Positions 16,896 through 28,288 of a DNA stretch of 64,000 nt are shown in pieces. Made by a program: the position numbers and the translations under genes. Under the pieces are notes generated by a model. That model made no database searches. It saw nothing but the letters and a program-made list of their open reading frames with translations, and had not been told where the DNA came from. Origin of the DNA: Elioraea tepidiphila DSM 17972 (GTDB taxonomy: Bacteria > Pseudomonadota > Alphaproteobacteria > Acetobacterales > Acetobacteraceae); assembly GCF_000378465.1 (NCBI RefSeq), contig NZ_KB899914.1, forward strand, positions 1-64,000, read 5' to 3'. Position 1 is the first letter of the stretch, and each line of letters begins with the position of its first letter.

Positions 16896-19403
16896 GTGAC
16901 CATCGAGACGCAGATGCGAAGCGGCAAGCGCCACGACCCCGCGATGCTGCGGGAGGCGATCGTGCGCAAGCTCACCTATGATGTGGGGCGCAGCCAGAAC
17001 GCCGCCTCCGATCGCGAGTGGTTCATGGCGACCGCGCGTGCGGTGCGCGAACTGATCGTCGATCGCTGGATGGCGACAACGCGCTCCGCGTACGAAACGG
17101 GCGCGAAGCAGGTCTACTACCTCTCGCTGGAGTTCCTGATCGGGCGGCTGCTGCGCGACAACATCGACAATCTCGGCCTGACCGAGGAGGTGAGCGACGC
17201 GCTCGCCCCGCTCGGCGTCACGCTGGAGCGCATCCGCATGGCCGAGCCGGACGCCGCACTCGGCAATGGCGGGCTCGGCCGGCTCGCCGCGTGCTTCATG
17301 GAGAGCATGGCGAGCCTCGGCGTGCCGGCCTTCGGCTACGGCATCCGCTACGACCATGGCCTGTTCCGCCAGGTGATCGCGAACGGCTGGCAGCACGAGT
17401 ATCCGGAGGACTGGCTCGCCTTCGGCAATCCCTGGGAGTTCGCCAAGCCCGAAATCGCGCCCGAAATCGGCTTCGGCGGCTGGGTCGAGGGTTCGCTCGC
17501 CGACGAGCCCTGCGTCTGGCGGCCGGGGGAGATGGTGCAGGCGGTCGCCTACGACACCCCGGTGGTCGGCTGGCGCGGCCGCAGCATGACGACGCTCCGG
17601 CTCTGGTCGGCGCGCGCGCCCGATCCGCTGAAGCTCGAAGCGTTCAACCGCGGCGATCACGTCGGCGCGCTCGCCGAGCGCGTGCGCATGGAAGCGATCA
17701 GCAAGGTCCTCTATCCCGGCGACGAGACGCCCGCGGGACAGGAGCTCCGGCTGCGCCAGCAGTATTTCTTCACGTCCGCCGCCTTGCAGGATCTCGTGCG
17801 CCGGCACCTGCGCGTCTATGGCGGTCTCGGCTCGCTGCCCGACAAGGTCGCGATCCAGCTCAACGACACGCATCCCGCCATCGCGGTAGCCGAGCTGATG
17901 CGGATCTGCGTCGATCTCCACCGGGTGCCATGGGACGAGGCATGGCGCATCACCCAGGGATCGATCGCCTACACCAACCACACCCTGCTGCCGGAGGCGC
18001 TCGAGAGCTGGCCCGTTGGCCTGATCGAGCGTCTCCTGCCGCGCCACATGCAGATCATCTACCTGATCAATGCGCGCCATCTCCAGCAGGTGCGCGAGCG
18101 CTTCCCCGGCGACGATGCGCTCGCTGCCTCGGTCAGCCTGATCCACGAGAACGACGAGCGCCGCGTGCGCATGGGCCATCTCGCCTTCATCGGCTCGCAC
18201 TGCGTGAACGGCGTCTCGGCGCTGCACACCAGCCTGTTGCGGCGCACGGTCTTCCACGACCTCGACCGGGTGGCCCCAGGCCGGATCGTCGGCATCACCA
18301 ACGGCATCACCTTCCGCCGCTGGCTGCACCAGTCGAACCGCCGTCTCTGCGCCCTGATCGAGTCGGCGATCGGACCCAAGTTCCGCGACGATCCGCAGGC
18401 GCTCGAGCAGCTCCGGCCTCTTGCCGACGATGCCGCGTTCCAGGGCGATTTCGCGCAGGTGAAGCGGCTGAACAAGCAGGCGCTCGGCGAAACGATCCGG
18501 GCCGAGCTCGGCATCGTCGTCGATCCGGCGGCGATGATGGACGTGCAGATCAAGCGCATCCACGAATACAAGCGCCAGCTGCTCAATCTGCTCGAGACGA
18601 TCGCGCTCGCGGACGCGATCCGCGCCGCCCCGTCCGGCGGCTGGGCGCCGCGCGTGAAGGTGTTCGCCGGCAAGGCGGCCGCGAGCTACCACCGGGCCAA
18701 GCTGATCATCCGTCTTGCCCACGACATCGGTTCCGCGCTCAACGACGATCCCGCGCTGCAGGGTCTGCTGAAGGTCGTGTTCCTGCCGAACTACAATGTC
18801 TCGGCCGCCGAGCTGATCGTGCCGGCCGCCGACCTCTCCGAGCAGATCTCCACCGCCGGCATGGAGGCCTCCGGCACCGGCAACATGAAGCTCGCGCTGA
18901 ACGGCGCGCTGACCATCGGGACGCGCGATGGTGCGACGGTCGAGATCGCCGAGCGCGTGCCCAAGGACACGATCTTCCTGTTCGGCCTGACGGCCGAGGA
19001 GGTCGCCGAACGCAAGGCGCGCGGCAGCGGCGGTTGGCCTGCGATCGCCGCGTCGCCGCGGCTTGCCGCCGTGCTCGAGGCGCTCGAGCGCGGCGACTAC
19101 TCCCCCGACGACCCCGACCGTTACCGCGACCTGGTCGCCTCGCTGCGCGGCCCGGACCCGTTCATGGTCGCCTCCGATTTCGAGGCGTACTGGGCTGCGC
19201 AACGGCGTGCCGACCGGCTCTGGCGCGACCCGGCCGCCTGGACCCGGGCGGCCATCCTGAACACGGCCAACATGGCCTGGTTCTCGTCCGACCGCACGAT
19301 CGCCGAGTACGCGACCAAGGTCTGGAACATTCCCGTGCCGCGACGGGCGCTCGGCCAGGCCGCCGAACTCCCGCCGTCGCAGGAGAGTCAGCGCGGCGGC
19401 TGA
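16896..19403 (+). CDS. glgP: Glycogen/alpha-glucan phosphorylase
   Basis: A GT35 enzyme releasing glucose-1-phosphate from alpha-1,4 glucan ends. It carries [14 protein letters not shown] near the N-terminus, the [17 protein letters not shown] block, [28 protein letters not shown], and the pyridoxal-phosphate Lys in [19 protein letters not shown]. The start is uncertain: GTG 16896 gives 835 residues, ATG 16914 gives 829 and ATG 16854 gives 849. The homologous region ([15 protein letters not shown]) is included in all of them. The 118-base gap after malQ may hold an internal promoter. Confidence 0.95.
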   Translation: MTIETQMRSGKRHDPAMLREAIVRKLTYDVGRSQNAASDREWFMATARAVRELIVDRWMATTRSAYETGAKQVYYLSLEFLIGRLLRDNIDNLGLTEEVSDALAPLGVTLERIRMAEPDAALGNGGLGRLAACFMESMASLGVPAFGYGIRYDHGLFRQVIANGWQHEYPEDWLAFGNPWEFAKPEIAPEIGFGGWVEGSLADEPCVWRPGEMVQAVAYDTPVVGWRGRSMTTLRLWSARAPDPLKLEAFNRGDHVGALAERVRMEAISKVLYPGDETPAGQELRLRQQYFFTSAALQDLVRRHLRVYGGLGSLPDKVAIQLNDTHPAIAVAELMRICVDLHRVPWDEAWRITQGSIAYTNHTLLPEALESWPVGLIERLLPRHMQIIYLINARHLQQVRERFPGDDALAASVSLIHENDERRVRMGHLAFIGSHCVNGVSALHTSLLRRTVFHDLDRVAPGRIVGITNGITFRRWLHQSNRRLCALIESAIGPKFRDDPQALEQLRPLADDAAFQGDFAQVKRLNKQALGETIRAELGIVVDPAAMMDVQIKRIHEYKRQLLNLLETIALADAIRAAPSGGWAPRVKVFAGKAAASYHRAKLIIRLAHDIGSALNDDPALQGLLKVVFLPNYNVSAAELIVPAADLSEQISTAGMEASGTGNMKLALNGALTIGTRDGATVEIAERVPKDTIFLFGLTAEEVAERKARGSGGWPAIAASPRLAAVLEALERGDYSPDDPDRYRDLVASLRGPDPFMVASDFEAYWAAQRRADRLWRDPAAWTRAAILNTANMAWFSSDRTIAEYATKVWNIPVPRRALGQAAELPPSQESQRGG

Positions 19404-19465
19404 ACGCCCCACTGGCGCGGCCGCACCTCCCCCTGGCAGGATCAGGCCAGTCAGGGGAACGCAGC

Positions 19466-20737
19466 ATGAGCATTGATGGCCGAGCCTCACTTCCCAGGCC
19501 CCTCGCGCGAAGCGCGATGGCCTTCGTGCTGGCGGGCGGACGGGGCTCACGGCTGATGGAACTCACCGACCGGCGGGCCAAGCCGGCCGTGTTCTTCGCC
19601 GGCAAGTCGCGCATCATCGACTTCGCCCTCTCCAACGCGATCAATTCGGGCATCCGCCGTCTCGCGGTCGCGACCCAGTACAAGGCGCACAGCCTGATCC
19701 GCCACCTTCAGCGCGGCTGGAACTTCCTTCGCCCCGAGCGCAACGAGAGCTTCGACATCCTGCCCGCGAGCCAGCGCGTCTCCGAGACCATGTGGTACCG
19801 CGGCACGGCCGATGCCGTATATCAGAACATCGACATCATCGAGGACCACGCGCCGCGCCACATCGTCGTGCTGGCGGGGGACCACGTCTACAAGATGGAC
19901 TACGAGGTGATGCTGCAGCAGCATGTCGAGACGCGCGCCGACGTCACGGTCGCCTGCATCACCGTGCCGCGCGTCGAGGCAAGCGGGTTCGGCGTCATGC
20001 ACGTGGATGCGGATGGCCTGATCGTGGATTTCGTCGAGAAGCCCGCCGATCCGCCCGCCATCCCGGGCCAGCCGGACCGCGCCCTCGCCTCGATGGGAAT
20101 CTACGTCTTCGACACGCCCTTCCTGGTCGACCAGTTGCGGCGCGACGCGACGGACACGGCCTCGACGCACGATTTCGGCCGGGACATGATCCCGTATCTG
20201 GTCCGCAACGGACGGGCGATGGCCCACCGCTTCGAGCAGTCCTGCGTGCGTTCCTCGGCCGAGGCGGTGCCGTACTGGCGCGATGTCGGCACCGTCGATG
20301 CGTACTGGGAAGCCAACATCGATCTCACCGACATCGTTCCCGACCTCGACCTGTTCGATCAGGACTGGCCGATCTGGACCTATGCCGAGGTCGTGCCGCC
20401 GGCGAAGTTCGTCCATGACGAGGCCGGCCGGCGCGGCGAGGCGGTCTCCTCGCTGGTTTCGGGCGGCTGCATCATCTCCGGGGCGGCCGTGCACCGCTCG
20501 CTGCTGTTCACCGGCGTGCACGTGCACTCCTACGCATCGCTGAACGGCGCGGTGCTGCTGCCGCAGGTGGATGTCGGGCGCGGCGCACGGCTGACCAACG
20601 TGGTGGTCGATCGCGGCGTGCGCATCCCGGCCGGCCTGGTGGTGGGCGAGGATCCGCAGGCGGACGCCGCACGGTTCCGCCGCACCGAACGCGGCATCTG
20701 CCTCATCACCGCGCCGATGATCGCCCGGCTCGGCTGA
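19466..20737 (+). CDS. glgC: Glucose-1-phosphate adenylyltransferase
   Basis: A 423-residue ADP-glucose pyrophosphorylase, the committed step of glycogen synthesis. Seen are the nucleotide loop [33 protein letters not shown], the activator/substrate region [27 protein letters not shown], and the glucose-phosphate site FVEKP. The C-terminal half is a left-handed beta helix. The ATG at 19466 has a GGGGAACG ribosome site. It is regulated allosterically in the family, with a fructose-6-phosphate/pyruvate type expected in alphaproteobacteria (inference). Confidence 0.96.
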   Translation: MSIDGRASLPRPLARSAMAFVLAGGRGSRLMELTDRRAKPAVFFAGKSRIIDFALSNAINSGIRRLAVATQYKAHSLIRHLQRGWNFLRPERNESFDILPASQRVSETMWYRGTADAVYQNIDIIEDHAPRHIVVLAGDHVYKMDYEVMLQQHVETRADVTVACITVPRVEASGFGVMHVDADGLIVDFVEKPADPPAIPGQPDRALASMGIYVFDTPFLVDQLRRDATDTASTHDFGRDMIPYLVRNGRAMAHRFEQSCVRSSAEAVPYWRDVGTVDAYWEANIDLTDIVPDLDLFDQDWPIWTYAEVVPPAKFVHDEAGRRGEAVSSLVSGGCIISGAAVHRSLLFTGVHVHSYASLNGAVLLPQVDVGRGARLTNVVVDRGVRIPAGLVVGEDPQADAARFRRTERGICLITAPMIARLG

Positions 20738-20747
20738 CGCGGCGCGG

Positions 20748-22175
20748 ATGCGCGTCCTCGCCGTCGCCTCGGAGGCGGTGCCGCTCGTCAAGACCGGCGG
20801 CCTCGCCGATGTCGTCGGAGCGCTGCCGGGCGCGCTCGCGGCCGAAGGGATCACCGTCACCACGCTGCTGCCCGGCTACCCCGCTGTCCTGCGCGCGCTC
20901 GACGGCGCCACCGAGATCGCGCGCTACCGGACGCTGCCGGGGGGATCGGCGCGGGTGCTGCGCGGGCGGGCAGGAACGCTCGATCTTGCGGTGCTCGACG
21001 CGCCCGCGCTGTTCGACCGCCCCGGCAACCCGTATCTCGGGCCGGACCGCACCGACTGGGCCGACAACGGCATCCGCTTCGCCGCCCTCGGCGCGGCGGC
21101 GGCACGGCTCGCGACCGAAGGCGCGGGGTTCGATGCGGTGCACGCGCATGACTGGCAGGCCGGCCTCACCGGCGCCTATCTGCGCCACGGCGACGCGTCC
21201 CGGCCGGTGCTGTTCACGGTCCACAACCTCGCCTTCCAGGGCGCCTTCCCCGCCGCGCTGTTCCCGCAGCTCGGCCTGCCGGATGCCGCCTTCGCGCTCG
21301 CCGGCCTCGAATTCTATGGCGGCGTCGGCTTCCTCAAGGCGGGGCTGTGGTACGCGGATGCGATCAGCACGGTCTCGCCCACCTACGCCGCCGAGATCGC
21401 CACGGCGGAAGGCGGGATGGGGCTCGATGGTCTGCTCGTCGGCCGTGCTTCGGTGCTGCACGGCATCCTGAACGGGCTCGACGCGGATGAATGGGACCCG
21501 GCGCGCGACCCCCATCTCGAAGCCCGGTTCGACGCGGACGATCCGTCGCCGCGCGCCGCGAACCGCGCCGCCCTTTGCCGCGCCTTCGGGCTTGAACCGG
21601 ATGCCCGGGTGCCGGTGTTCGGCTTCGTCGGCCGCTTCACCTGGCAGAAGGGTGTCGACCTGATCCTCGACGCGCTGCCCGCGTTGCTCGGTACCGGCGG
21701 GGTGCTCGCGCTGCTCGGCAACGGCGAGGCCGGGATCGAGGCGCGCGCCGAGGCGGCCGCACGGCAGCATCACGGGCGTGTCGGCCTCGCCACGGGCTTC
21801 GACGAGCGGCGCGCCCGGCTGGTCTATGCCGGCGCGGACTGCGTGCTGGTGCCCTCGCGCTTCGAGCCCTGCGGACTGACCCAGCTCTGCGCGCTGCGCT
21901 ACGGCGCAGTGCCGCTCGTTGCGCGCACGGGAGGACTCGCCGACACGGTCGTGGATGCGAACGAGATGGCGCTGCGCCAGGGCTGGGGCACGGGGGTGGT
22001 GTTCAACCCGGTCTCGGCGGGAATGCTCGCCGCCGCATTGCGGCGCGCCGCCGCGCTGTTCGCCGACGCACCGACGTGGCGGCGCATCCAGGCGAACGCG
22101 ATGCGCACCGATGTCTCCTGGGCGCGCTCGGCCGCGCACTACGCAGCGCTGTTCCGCTCGCTCGCCCGGCGGTAG
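20748..22175 (+). CDS. glgA: Glycogen synthase (ADP-glucose)
   Basis: A 475-residue GT5 glycosyltransferase that extends alpha-1,4 glucan from ADP-glucose. The ADP-glucose loop KTGGLADVVGALPGAL lies at residues 14-29, followed by AHDWQAGL, ISTVSPTYAAEI, FVGRFTWQKGVDL, and the C-terminal PSRFEPCGLTQLCALRYG motif with the catalytic Glu. It begins 10 bases after glgC and closes the cluster, convergent with the efflux pump. Confidence 0.96.
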   Translation: MRVLAVASEAVPLVKTGGLADVVGALPGALAAEGITVTTLLPGYPAVLRALDGATEIARYRTLPGGSARVLRGRAGTLDLAVLDAPALFDRPGNPYLGPDRTDWADNGIRFAALGAAAARLATEGAGFDAVHAHDWQAGLTGAYLRHGDASRPVLFTVHNLAFQGAFPAALFPQLGLPDAAFALAGLEFYGGVGFLKAGLWYADAISTVSPTYAAEIATAEGGMGLDGLLVGRASVLHGILNGLDADEWDPARDPHLEARFDADDPSPRAANRAALCRAFGLEPDARVPVFGFVGRFTWQKGVDLILDALPALLGTGGVLALLGNGEAGIEARAEAAARQHHGRVGLATGFDERRARLVYAGADCVLVPSRFEPCGLTQLCALRYGAVPLVARTGGLADTVVDANEMALRQGWGTGVVFNPVSAGMLAAALRRAAALFADAPTWRRIQANAMRTDVSWARSAAHYAALFRSLARR

Positions 22176-22184
22176 TGCGCCGCG

Positions 22185-25100
22185 CTACTCGGCCGGCGCG
22201 CGCTCCGGCGCGGGCGCGCGTCTCACCCACCCCGTCACCCGCTCGCGCAGCCCCTGGAACACCGCATAGAGCATCGGGATCACGAAGATGCCGACCAGGG
22301 CCGCGGCGATCATGCCGGCGAACACGCCGATCGAGACGTTCCGGCGCGCGATCTCGGCCGCGCCCGACGCCGTGACCAGCGGCACGAGGCCCATGATGAA
22401 GGCAAGCGAGGTCATCATCACGGGGCGGAAGCGCAGCCGCGCGCCCTCGGTCGCGGCCTCCAGCAGGGCGACCCCCTTCTCGCGCTGCTCCTTCGCGAAC
22501 TCGACGATGAGGATGCCGTTCTTCGCCGCGAGCGCGATCAGCACGACGATGCCGATCTGCGCGTAGAGGTCGAGCGGTGCCCGGACGGCGAGGATGCCGA
22601 GGAAGGCGCCGAGCAATCCGACCGAGACCGAGAGTAGCACCGGCACCGGAATGGTCCAGCTCTCATACAGAGCCACCAGGAACAGATAGGCGAACAGCAC
22701 CGCCATCGCCAGGATCGCCGCCGTCTGCCCCTCGGCGCGCTTCTCCTGGAACGAGATGTCGGACCACTCATAGGCGTAGCCCGACGGCAGGGTGCGGTCG
22801 GCGACCTGTTCCATGAGCGCGAGCGCCTGGCCGGACGACACGCCCGGGGCCCCCGACCCGAGCAGCTGGGCGGCGCGGTAGTTGTTGAAGCGCGTGATGC
22901 TCTGCGGCCCCTCGTCGATGCGGATCTCGGCAAGGCTGCGCATCGGCACCATCTCGCCGGCCGCGTTGCGGACATGGATGCGCAGGATGTCGCCGACAGC
23001 GCGGCGATCCTCCGCCTCGGCCTGGACCGACACCTGCCAGGTGCGACCGAACAGGTTGAAGTCGTTCACATAGGCGCCACCCAGCACCGCTTGCAGCGTG
23101 CCGAAGACGTCGCCGATGCGCACGCCGAGCGTCGCCGCCTTGTCGCGGTCGAGATCAAGGCGGATCGACGGCGAGGAGGCGCTGAACGTTGAGAATACGC
23201 GCGTCAGTCCCTGTTGCTGGTTCGCCGCCACGATCAGACCCCGCGTCACTTGCGCGAGCTCCTTCGGGTCGCGCCCCTCCAGATCCTGGAGCATGAAGGT
23301 GAAGCCGCCGCCGGTGCCCAGGCCCACGATCGGCGGCACGTTGAGCGGCATGGCGAGGCCGTCGCGCAGGCCGGCGAGCCCGGCACCCATACGTGCGAGC
23401 GCGGGCTGCACCGCGAGGGCGGGATCGCGCCGCTCCTCGAACGGTTTCAGCAGGCCGATGATGAAGGCGGCATTCGATTGTGCCGCACCCTCGATGAAGT
23501 TGAAGCCGACAATGGTCGAGACATTCGCCACCGCCGGGTCGGCGGCGACGATCCGCTCCACCTCCTCGGCGACAGCGAGGGCGCGCGGCACCGAGGCCGC
23601 GTCGGGCAGCTGGATCTGGACGAAGAAAGCCCCCTGATCCTCCTCCGGCACGAAGCCGGTCGGCGTGATGCGCGCGATCCCGACGACGCCCGCCATGCAG
23701 GCGGCGACCACCAGCAGCGAGACCGCCGAGATCCGCATCAGCCGCCGTACCACGCCGGCATAGCCGTTCGCGGTCGCGTCGATCGCCCGCATGATCGCCG
23801 CGATCGGCCCGCGCCGTGGCCCGTGGGCCGGACGCAGCAGCACCGCCGCGAGCGCCGGCGAGAGCGTCAGCGCATTGATCGCCGAGAGCACCATCGCGAC
23901 CGAGATCGTGACCGCGAACTGGCGGAACAGCTCGCCCGAGATGCCGGGAATGAAGGCGATCGGCACGAACACCGAGAGCAGCACGAGCGTGATCGCGATG
24001 ATCGGTGCGGTGATCTCGGCCATCGCCTTCTTCACCGCGTCCGCCGGCGCGAGCTGCGGCTCCTCGTGCATCACCCGCTCGACGTTCTCGACCACCACGA
24101 TCGCGTCATCGACGACGATGCCGATCGCCAGCACCATGGCCAGCAGGCTGACGGTGTTTGCCGAATAGCCGAGGGCGAGCAGGACGACGAAGGTGCCGAT
24201 CAGGCTGACCGGCACGGCGATGGTCGGGATCAGCGTGGCGCGCAGATTGCCGAGGAAGAGGAACACCACGAGCACGACCAGCACGAAGGCCTCGAGCAGC
24301 GTCTTCTGCACTTCGTGGATCGTCTCGGTGACGAAGGTGGTCGCGTCATAGGCGACGGTCCACTGCATGCCCTCGGGGAAGCGGGTCGCGAGCTCGGCCA
24401 TCGCCGCCTGCACGGCGCGCGCGGTGGCGACCGCATTCGCCCCGGGCGACTGATAGACGGCGAAGAGCTGCCCGTCCCGGCCGTTGAAGCGCGTGCGCAC
24501 ATCGGCGAGCCGCGCGCCGAGCTCGATCCGGGCGATGTCGCCGAGCCGCAGCATCGACCCGTCGGGGTTGGCGCGCAGCACGATCGCGGCGAACTCCTCC
24601 GCGGTGGTCAGGCGCCCCTGGGTCGTGATGGTGAGCTGGAGCTGCTGGTCGTCGCTGATCGGCTCGGCGCCGATCCGCCCGACCGGCGCCTGCACGTTCT
24701 GCGCCTGGATCGCCGCGATCACGTCGCCGGGCGTCAGGCCGAGCTGGGTGAGGCGCTCCGTCCGCACCCAGACTCGCATCGCGTAGTCGAGCGGGCCGAA
24801 CAGGGTGACATCGCCCACGCCGGGCACGCGCTTGATCACGTCGAGCACGTTGATGGTGAGATAGTTCGACAGGAACAGTCCGTCGTAGCGGCCATCGGGT
24901 GCGTGCACGGCGATCACGTTCAGCATCGCCGAGGACTGCTTCTTCACCGTCACACCCTGCTGGCGCACCTCCGCCGGCAATCCGGCGAGCGCCACCTGCA
25001 CGCGGTTGTTGACGTTGACGGTGTTGATGTCGGGATCGGTGCCGAGCTCGAAGCTGACATTCAGCCGGTAGGTGCCATCATTGGCCGAGAGGCTCCGCAT

Positions 25101-25334
25101 GTAGATCATGCGATCGACACCGATCACCTGGCTCTCGATCACCTGGCCGACGGTCTGCTCGATCACGGCTGCGCTCGCACCGGGATAGCGAGCGGTGACG
25201 CTGACCTGCGGCGGCACGATGTCGGGATACTGCGCGACGGGGATCCGGCTCAGCGCCAGCAGACCCGCGATCGTGGTGACGATCGCGATCACGGCCGCGA
25301 GCCGCGGCCGATCGACGAAAACGGCCGAGATCAT
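22185..25334 (-). CDS. RND multidrug efflux permease (HAE1/AcrB family)
   Basis: A 1049-residue inner-membrane proton antiporter. It begins [20 protein letters not shown] and shows the first-half FPGA-like ARYPGASA segment, the proton-relay pair in [20 protein letters not shown], and the relay Lys in [17 protein letters not shown]. Length and layout are those of AcrB/MexB trimers. The adaptor gene ends 4 bases upstream in the same orientation. No TolC-type outer membrane factor or TetR repressor is adjacent, so the outer channel must come from elsewhere. Confidence 0.95.
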   Translation of the reverse strand: MISAVFVDRPRLAAVIAIVTTIAGLLALSRIPVAQYPDIVPPQVSVTARYPGASAAVIEQTVGQVIESQVIGVDRMIYMRSLSANDGTYRLNVSFELGTDPDINTVNVNNRVQVALAGLPAEVRQQGVTVKKQSSAMLNVIAVHAPDGRYDGLFLSNYLTINVLDVIKRVPGVGDVTLFGPLDYAMRVWVRTERLTQLGLTPGDVIAAIQAQNVQAPVGRIGAEPISDDQQLQLTITTQGRLTTAEEFAAIVLRANPDGSMLRLGDIARIELGARLADVRTRFNGRDGQLFAVYQSPGANAVATARAVQAAMAELATRFPEGMQWTVAYDATTFVTETIHEVQKTLLEAFVLVVLVVFLFLGNLRATLIPTIAVPVSLIGTFVVLLALGYSANTVSLLAMVLAIGIVVDDAIVVVENVERVMHEEPQLAPADAVKKAMAEITAPIIAITLVLLSVFVPIAFIPGISGELFRQFAVTISVAMVLSAINALTLSPALAAVLLRPAHGPRRGPIAAIMRAIDATANGYAGVVRRLMRISAVSLLVVAACMAGVVGIARITPTGFVPEEDQGAFFVQIQLPDAASVPRALAVAEEVERIVAADPAVANVSTIVGFNFIEGAAQSNAAFIIGLLKPFEERRDPALAVQPALARMGAGLAGLRDGLAMPLNVPPIVGLGTGGGFTFMLQDLEGRDPKELAQVTRGLIVAANQQQGLTRVFSTFSASSPSIRLDLDRDKAATLGVRIGDVFGTLQAVLGGAYVNDFNLFGRTWQVSVQAEAEDRRAVGDILRIHVRNAAGEMVPMRSLAEIRIDEGPQSITRFNNYRAAQLLGSGAPGVSSGQALALMEQVADRTLPSGYAYEWSDISFQEKRAEGQTAAILAMAVLFAYLFLVALYESWTIPVPVLLSVSVGLLGAFLGILAVRAPLDLYAQIGIVVLIALAAKNGILIVEFAKEQREKGVALLEAATEGARLRFRPVMMTSLAFIMGLVPLVTASGAAEIARRNVSIGVFAGMIAAALVGIFVIPMLYAVFQGLRERVTGWVRRAPAPERAPAE

Positions 25335-25338
25335 GCGC

Positions 25339-26448
25339 TCAGCCCCCGCGCGCGGGTCGCGGCGCGGCGGGCACGCCCTGCACCGGCTGGCCGGGACGGA
25401 TGCGCTGCAGCCCGTCGACGATCAGCATTTCGCCGTCGGTGAGCCCCTGTTCGACGACGATGCGCCCGCCCTCAAGCGGCTGACCGAGCCGCAGCCGTTT
25501 GATCGCCGCCCGGCCATCCTCGACCACGAACACATAGGCGCCCTGCTGGTCCAGCATCATGGCCGATTGCGGGATGACCACGCGCTGTTCCGGCTCCGGC
25601 CCCTCGATCGCGACCGAGACGAACTGACCGTCGATCAGGCGGCGGTCCGGGTTGGCGATGCGCGCGCGCACCGTCACCGTGTCGGTGCCCTGCGCCACCG
25701 TGACATCGACGAAGTCGATTTGCCCGACCTGATCGTAGTGCGAGCCGTCCTGGAAGCGCAGGCGCACGCGCGGCCGGCGCTCGGCATCGCGCCTCGCCTC
25801 GCGGTCGAGGCCGAGGAAGACGCGCTGGCTGACGGGGAAGGTGACGTACATCGGATCCTGGCCGACCAGCAGCGCGAGCGGGCCGGTGTCGGGGCCGACG
25901 ACATTGCCCGGCGAGACGGCGGCGCGGCCGATCCGGCCGGCCACCGGCGCGCGGATCAGGGTGTAGCCGAGATTGATCTCGGCGCGCGTCAGCGCCGCCT
26001 GCGCCTCCAGCACCTGGGCGGCCGCCATCTCGGCCTCGGCCTTGCGCTGGTCGCGCACGGCGGGGGAGGTGTCGCGGGTGCGCAACAGCTCCTCGGCGCG
26101 GGCGAGCTGCGCATCGGCGTTGACCTTGGCCGCCTCGGCCGAGGCCAGCGTCGCCTTGGCGGCGTCGACGGCCGCGAGATAGGGCGCGCGTTCGATGATG
26201 AACAGCAGGTCCTCCTTCTGCACCTCCTGCCCCTCGCGAAAGGCGCGCTCCTCGAGGAACCCGTTCACGCGCGCGACCAGGTTCACGCGCTCGATCGCTT
26301 CGATGCGACCAACAAACGAAACGGTCTCCGTCACGGGCTCCGGCGCGATCCGCACGACGCCGACGGGCGGGGCCGGCTGGGCCGACGCGGCGCCCGCCGT
26401 CAGGATGAGAGCGAGAGCGAGGGTAAGATCGGCCAACGGCGCACGCAT
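25339..26448 (-). CDS. RND efflux periplasmic adaptor (membrane fusion protein)
   Basis: A 369-residue adaptor that links the permease to an outer membrane channel. Signal peptide [24 protein letters not shown], barrel-sandwich segment [22 protein letters not shown], a long alpha hairpin (about 85-160, [25 protein letters not shown]), then [18 protein letters not shown] and the beta-barrel/MP domains. Without a classical lipobox it is likely soluble or weakly attached. The ATG at 26448 was chosen over the upstream Met at 26637, which lacks homology and would bury the signal peptide. Confidence 0.93.
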   Translation of the reverse strand: MRAPLADLTLALALILTAGAASAQPAPPVGVVRIAPEPVTETVSFVGRIEAIERVNLVARVNGFLEERAFREGQEVQKEDLLFIIERAPYLAAVDAAKATLASAEAAKVNADAQLARAEELLRTRDTSPAVRDQRKAEAEMAAAQVLEAQAALTRAEINLGYTLIRAPVAGRIGRAAVSPGNVVGPDTGPLALLVGQDPMYVTFPVSQRVFLGLDREARRDAERRPRVRLRFQDGSHYDQVGQIDFVDVTVAQGTDTVTVRARIANPDRRLIDGQFVSVAIEGPEPEQRVVIPQSAMMLDQQGAYVFVVEDGRAAIKRLRLGQPLEGGRIVVEQGLTDGEMLIVDGLQRIRPGQPVQGVPAAPRPARGG

Positions 26449-26663
26449 GAGGGTCCTCGATCCGACGCAGGGGCAACGACCGTAGCCCGATCGACCCCCG
26501 CCATTCCACACCGTCTGAACCGCGGTTCGCCAATGCATCGTCGTGCCGCGAACATTTCCCTTGAGAGCCGAAACGAGGCTTTGCACACTCCCCTCGCCGA
26601 CTTCCCGGCACAGCACAGGATGCGGCCCGCCCCCCAAAGAGGCCGCTGAGGAGGAACACGATC

Positions 26664-27929
26664 ATGCGAGCGATGCTTCTGGCGTCGGCGGCAGTCCTTG
26701 TTTGGGCCTCCGCGCAGGCGCAGCAGGCGACCAGCGATCAGGCGCTCGAGCGGATGCGCGGCTTCCAGACGACCGGCACCCCGCTCGAGGCGCAGACCGT
26801 GCCGCAGACCGGCCGCCGCGCGGACCAGATCCGGCGCAATCTCGAACGCATCAAGCTGCCGCCCGGCTTCCGGATCGATCTTTACGCGGTGGTGCCCGAT
26901 GCGCGCCACATGGCGGTCAGCCGCAACAACGCGAATGTCTTTGTCGGCACCCGCAAGACCGATCTCTGGGTGGTGGTCGATCGCGACAAGGATCGCGTCG
27001 CCGACGAAGTGAAGCGGATGGCGCCCGCGATCCGCTTCACCCAGCCGAACCCGTGCTACAGCCCGGACGGCTTCCTCTACGTGGTCGAGCACAACCGGGT
27101 GCTCGTCTTCCCGGCGATCGAGTTCTTCCACGAGGGGCCCGACGTCGCCGTCGACGTCGTGGTGCCGCAGGGCGGGCTGATCCCGCGCGAGGAGGAGAGC
27201 TTCAATCACGGCCACCGGCTCTGCCGCATCGGGCCGGACAACAAGCTCTACATCTCGCTCGGCCAACCCTACAACGTGCAGCCACGCGAGAAGCTCGAGC
27301 TCTATGAGCGCCTCGGCATCGGCGGCATCATCCGCATGGACCGTGACGGCAGGAACCGCGAGGTGTTCGCGCGCGGCGTCCGTAACTCGGTCGGCATCGA
27401 GTTCCATCCGCGCACCGGCGAGCTCTGGTTCACCGACAACCAGGTGGACGGCATGGGCGACGACATCCCGCCCGGTGAGATCAATCGCGCCACGGCCGCC
27501 GGTCAGCATTTCGGCATGCCCTGGTACGGCGGCGGCCGCGTGCGCACGAACGAGTACAAGGACTCCGAGCCGCCCGCCGGCGTCCGCTTCCCCGAGGCGG
27601 AGATGGTCGCGCATGCCGCCGATCTGGGGCTGATGTTCTACACCGGACGGATGTTCCCCGAGCGCTACCGCGGCGGGCTGTTCAGCGCCCAGCGCGGCTC
27701 GTGGAACCGCACCACGCCGGTCGGTGCGCGCGTGATGTTCACGCCGATGAAGCCCGACGGCTCGGGCCTGGCGGGCGAGCCCGAGGTCTTCGCCTCAGGC
27801 TGGCTCGATGAGGAGACCGGCGAGTACTACGGCCGGATCGTCGATGTGGCGCAACTGCCCGACGGCTCGCTGCTGGTCAGCGACGATACGGCGGGCGCGA
27901 TCTACCGCATCTCGTACCAGGCGCAGTGA
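26664..27929 (+). CDS. PQQ-dependent sugar dehydrogenase, L-sorbosone dehydrogenase-like
   Basis: A 421-residue secreted beta-propeller protein. Signal peptide MRAMLLASAAVLVWASAQAQ, then LPPGFRIDLYAVVPDARHMAVS, SFNHGHRLCRIGPDNKLYISLG, and GVRNSVGIEFHPRTGELWFTDN, which match the soluble glucose/sorbosone dehydrogenase (GSDH) family. The substrate is unknown; aldoses or sugar aldehydes are the family's usual ones. The following gene, overlapping by 4 bases, is a small cytochrome c that probably accepts the electrons. An AGGAGGAAC ribosome site precedes the ATG. Confidence 0.88.
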   Translation: MRAMLLASAAVLVWASAQAQQATSDQALERMRGFQTTGTPLEAQTVPQTGRRADQIRRNLERIKLPPGFRIDLYAVVPDARHMAVSRNNANVFVGTRKTDLWVVVDRDKDRVADEVKRMAPAIRFTQPNPCYSPDGFLYVVEHNRVLVFPAIEFFHEGPDVAVDVVVPQGGLIPREEESFNHGHRLCRIGPDNKLYISLGQPYNVQPREKLELYERLGIGGIIRMDRDGRNREVFARGVRNSVGIEFHPRTGELWFTDNQVDGMGDDIPPGEINRATAAGQHFGMPWYGGGRVRTNEYKDSEPPAGVRFPEAEMVAHAADLGLMFYTGRMFPERYRGGLFSAQRGSWNRTTPVGARVMFTPMKPDGSGLAGEPEVFASGWLDEETGEYYGRIVDVAQLPDGSLLVSDDTAGAIYRISYQAQ

Positions 27930-28279
27930 GCGCGCGGCGCATGATCGGGGCGGCCGTTGCGGCGGCCGCCCTTCTCCTCCCGGCCGTCGCCGCGCCGGCA
28001 GAGGAGGGCGATCCGCGCCAGGGCCGGCGGCTGGCGGCGCAGTCGTGCCAGGGCTGCCACGGCATGGACGGGATCTCGAAGCAGGCCAATGCCCCCACCA
28101 TCGCCGGACATCCGGTGGACTATTTCATTCGCCAGCTGACCGCGTATCGTGATGGGGGGCGGCACGACGAGCAGATGAGCATCGCCGCGCGCGACCTGAC
28201 GGACGAGCAGATCCGGGCGCTCGCCGCCTATTATTCGGCCATCGAGCTGGAGGCAGTGCGGATCCCGGGCCGCGACTGA
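27926..28279 (+). CDS. Periplasmic class I cytochrome c
   Basis: A 117-residue monohaem cytochrome with an N-terminal signal sequence (residues 1-25), haem motif C41-QG-C44-H45, and probable axial Met84 in EQMSIAARDLTDEQI, followed by the LAAYYSAIE C-terminal helix of the c4/c553 type. The GTG start at 27926 overlaps the dehydrogenase stop (GTGA), indicating coupled expression; ATG 27941 is an alternative. Most likely it is the electron acceptor of the upstream sugar dehydrogenase. Confidence 0.9.
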   Translation: MSARRMIGAAVAAAALLLPAVAAPAEEGDPRQGRRLAAQSCQGCHGMDGISKQANAPTIAGHPVDYFIRQLTAYRDGGRHDEQMSIAARDLTDEQIRALAAYYSAIELEAVRIPGRD

Positions 28280-28288
28280 GGAAGGGCC

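Noticed and set aside
16788-19550. 920-codon open frame on the minus strand opposite glgP
   Set aside because: The glgP frame on the plus strand has full family homology; the antisense frame is His/Arg/Ala-rich and is kept open by high GC at third positions.
17018-20737. Very long frame that seems to fuse a 5' part with GlgC
   Set aside because: Only the part from the ATG at 19466 has ADP-glucose pyrophosphorylase homology; the upstream part is an out-of-frame read of glgP.
23214-25442. 742-codon plus-strand frame opposite the RND permease
   Set aside because: His/Asp/Arg-rich shadow of the permease with no family signature.
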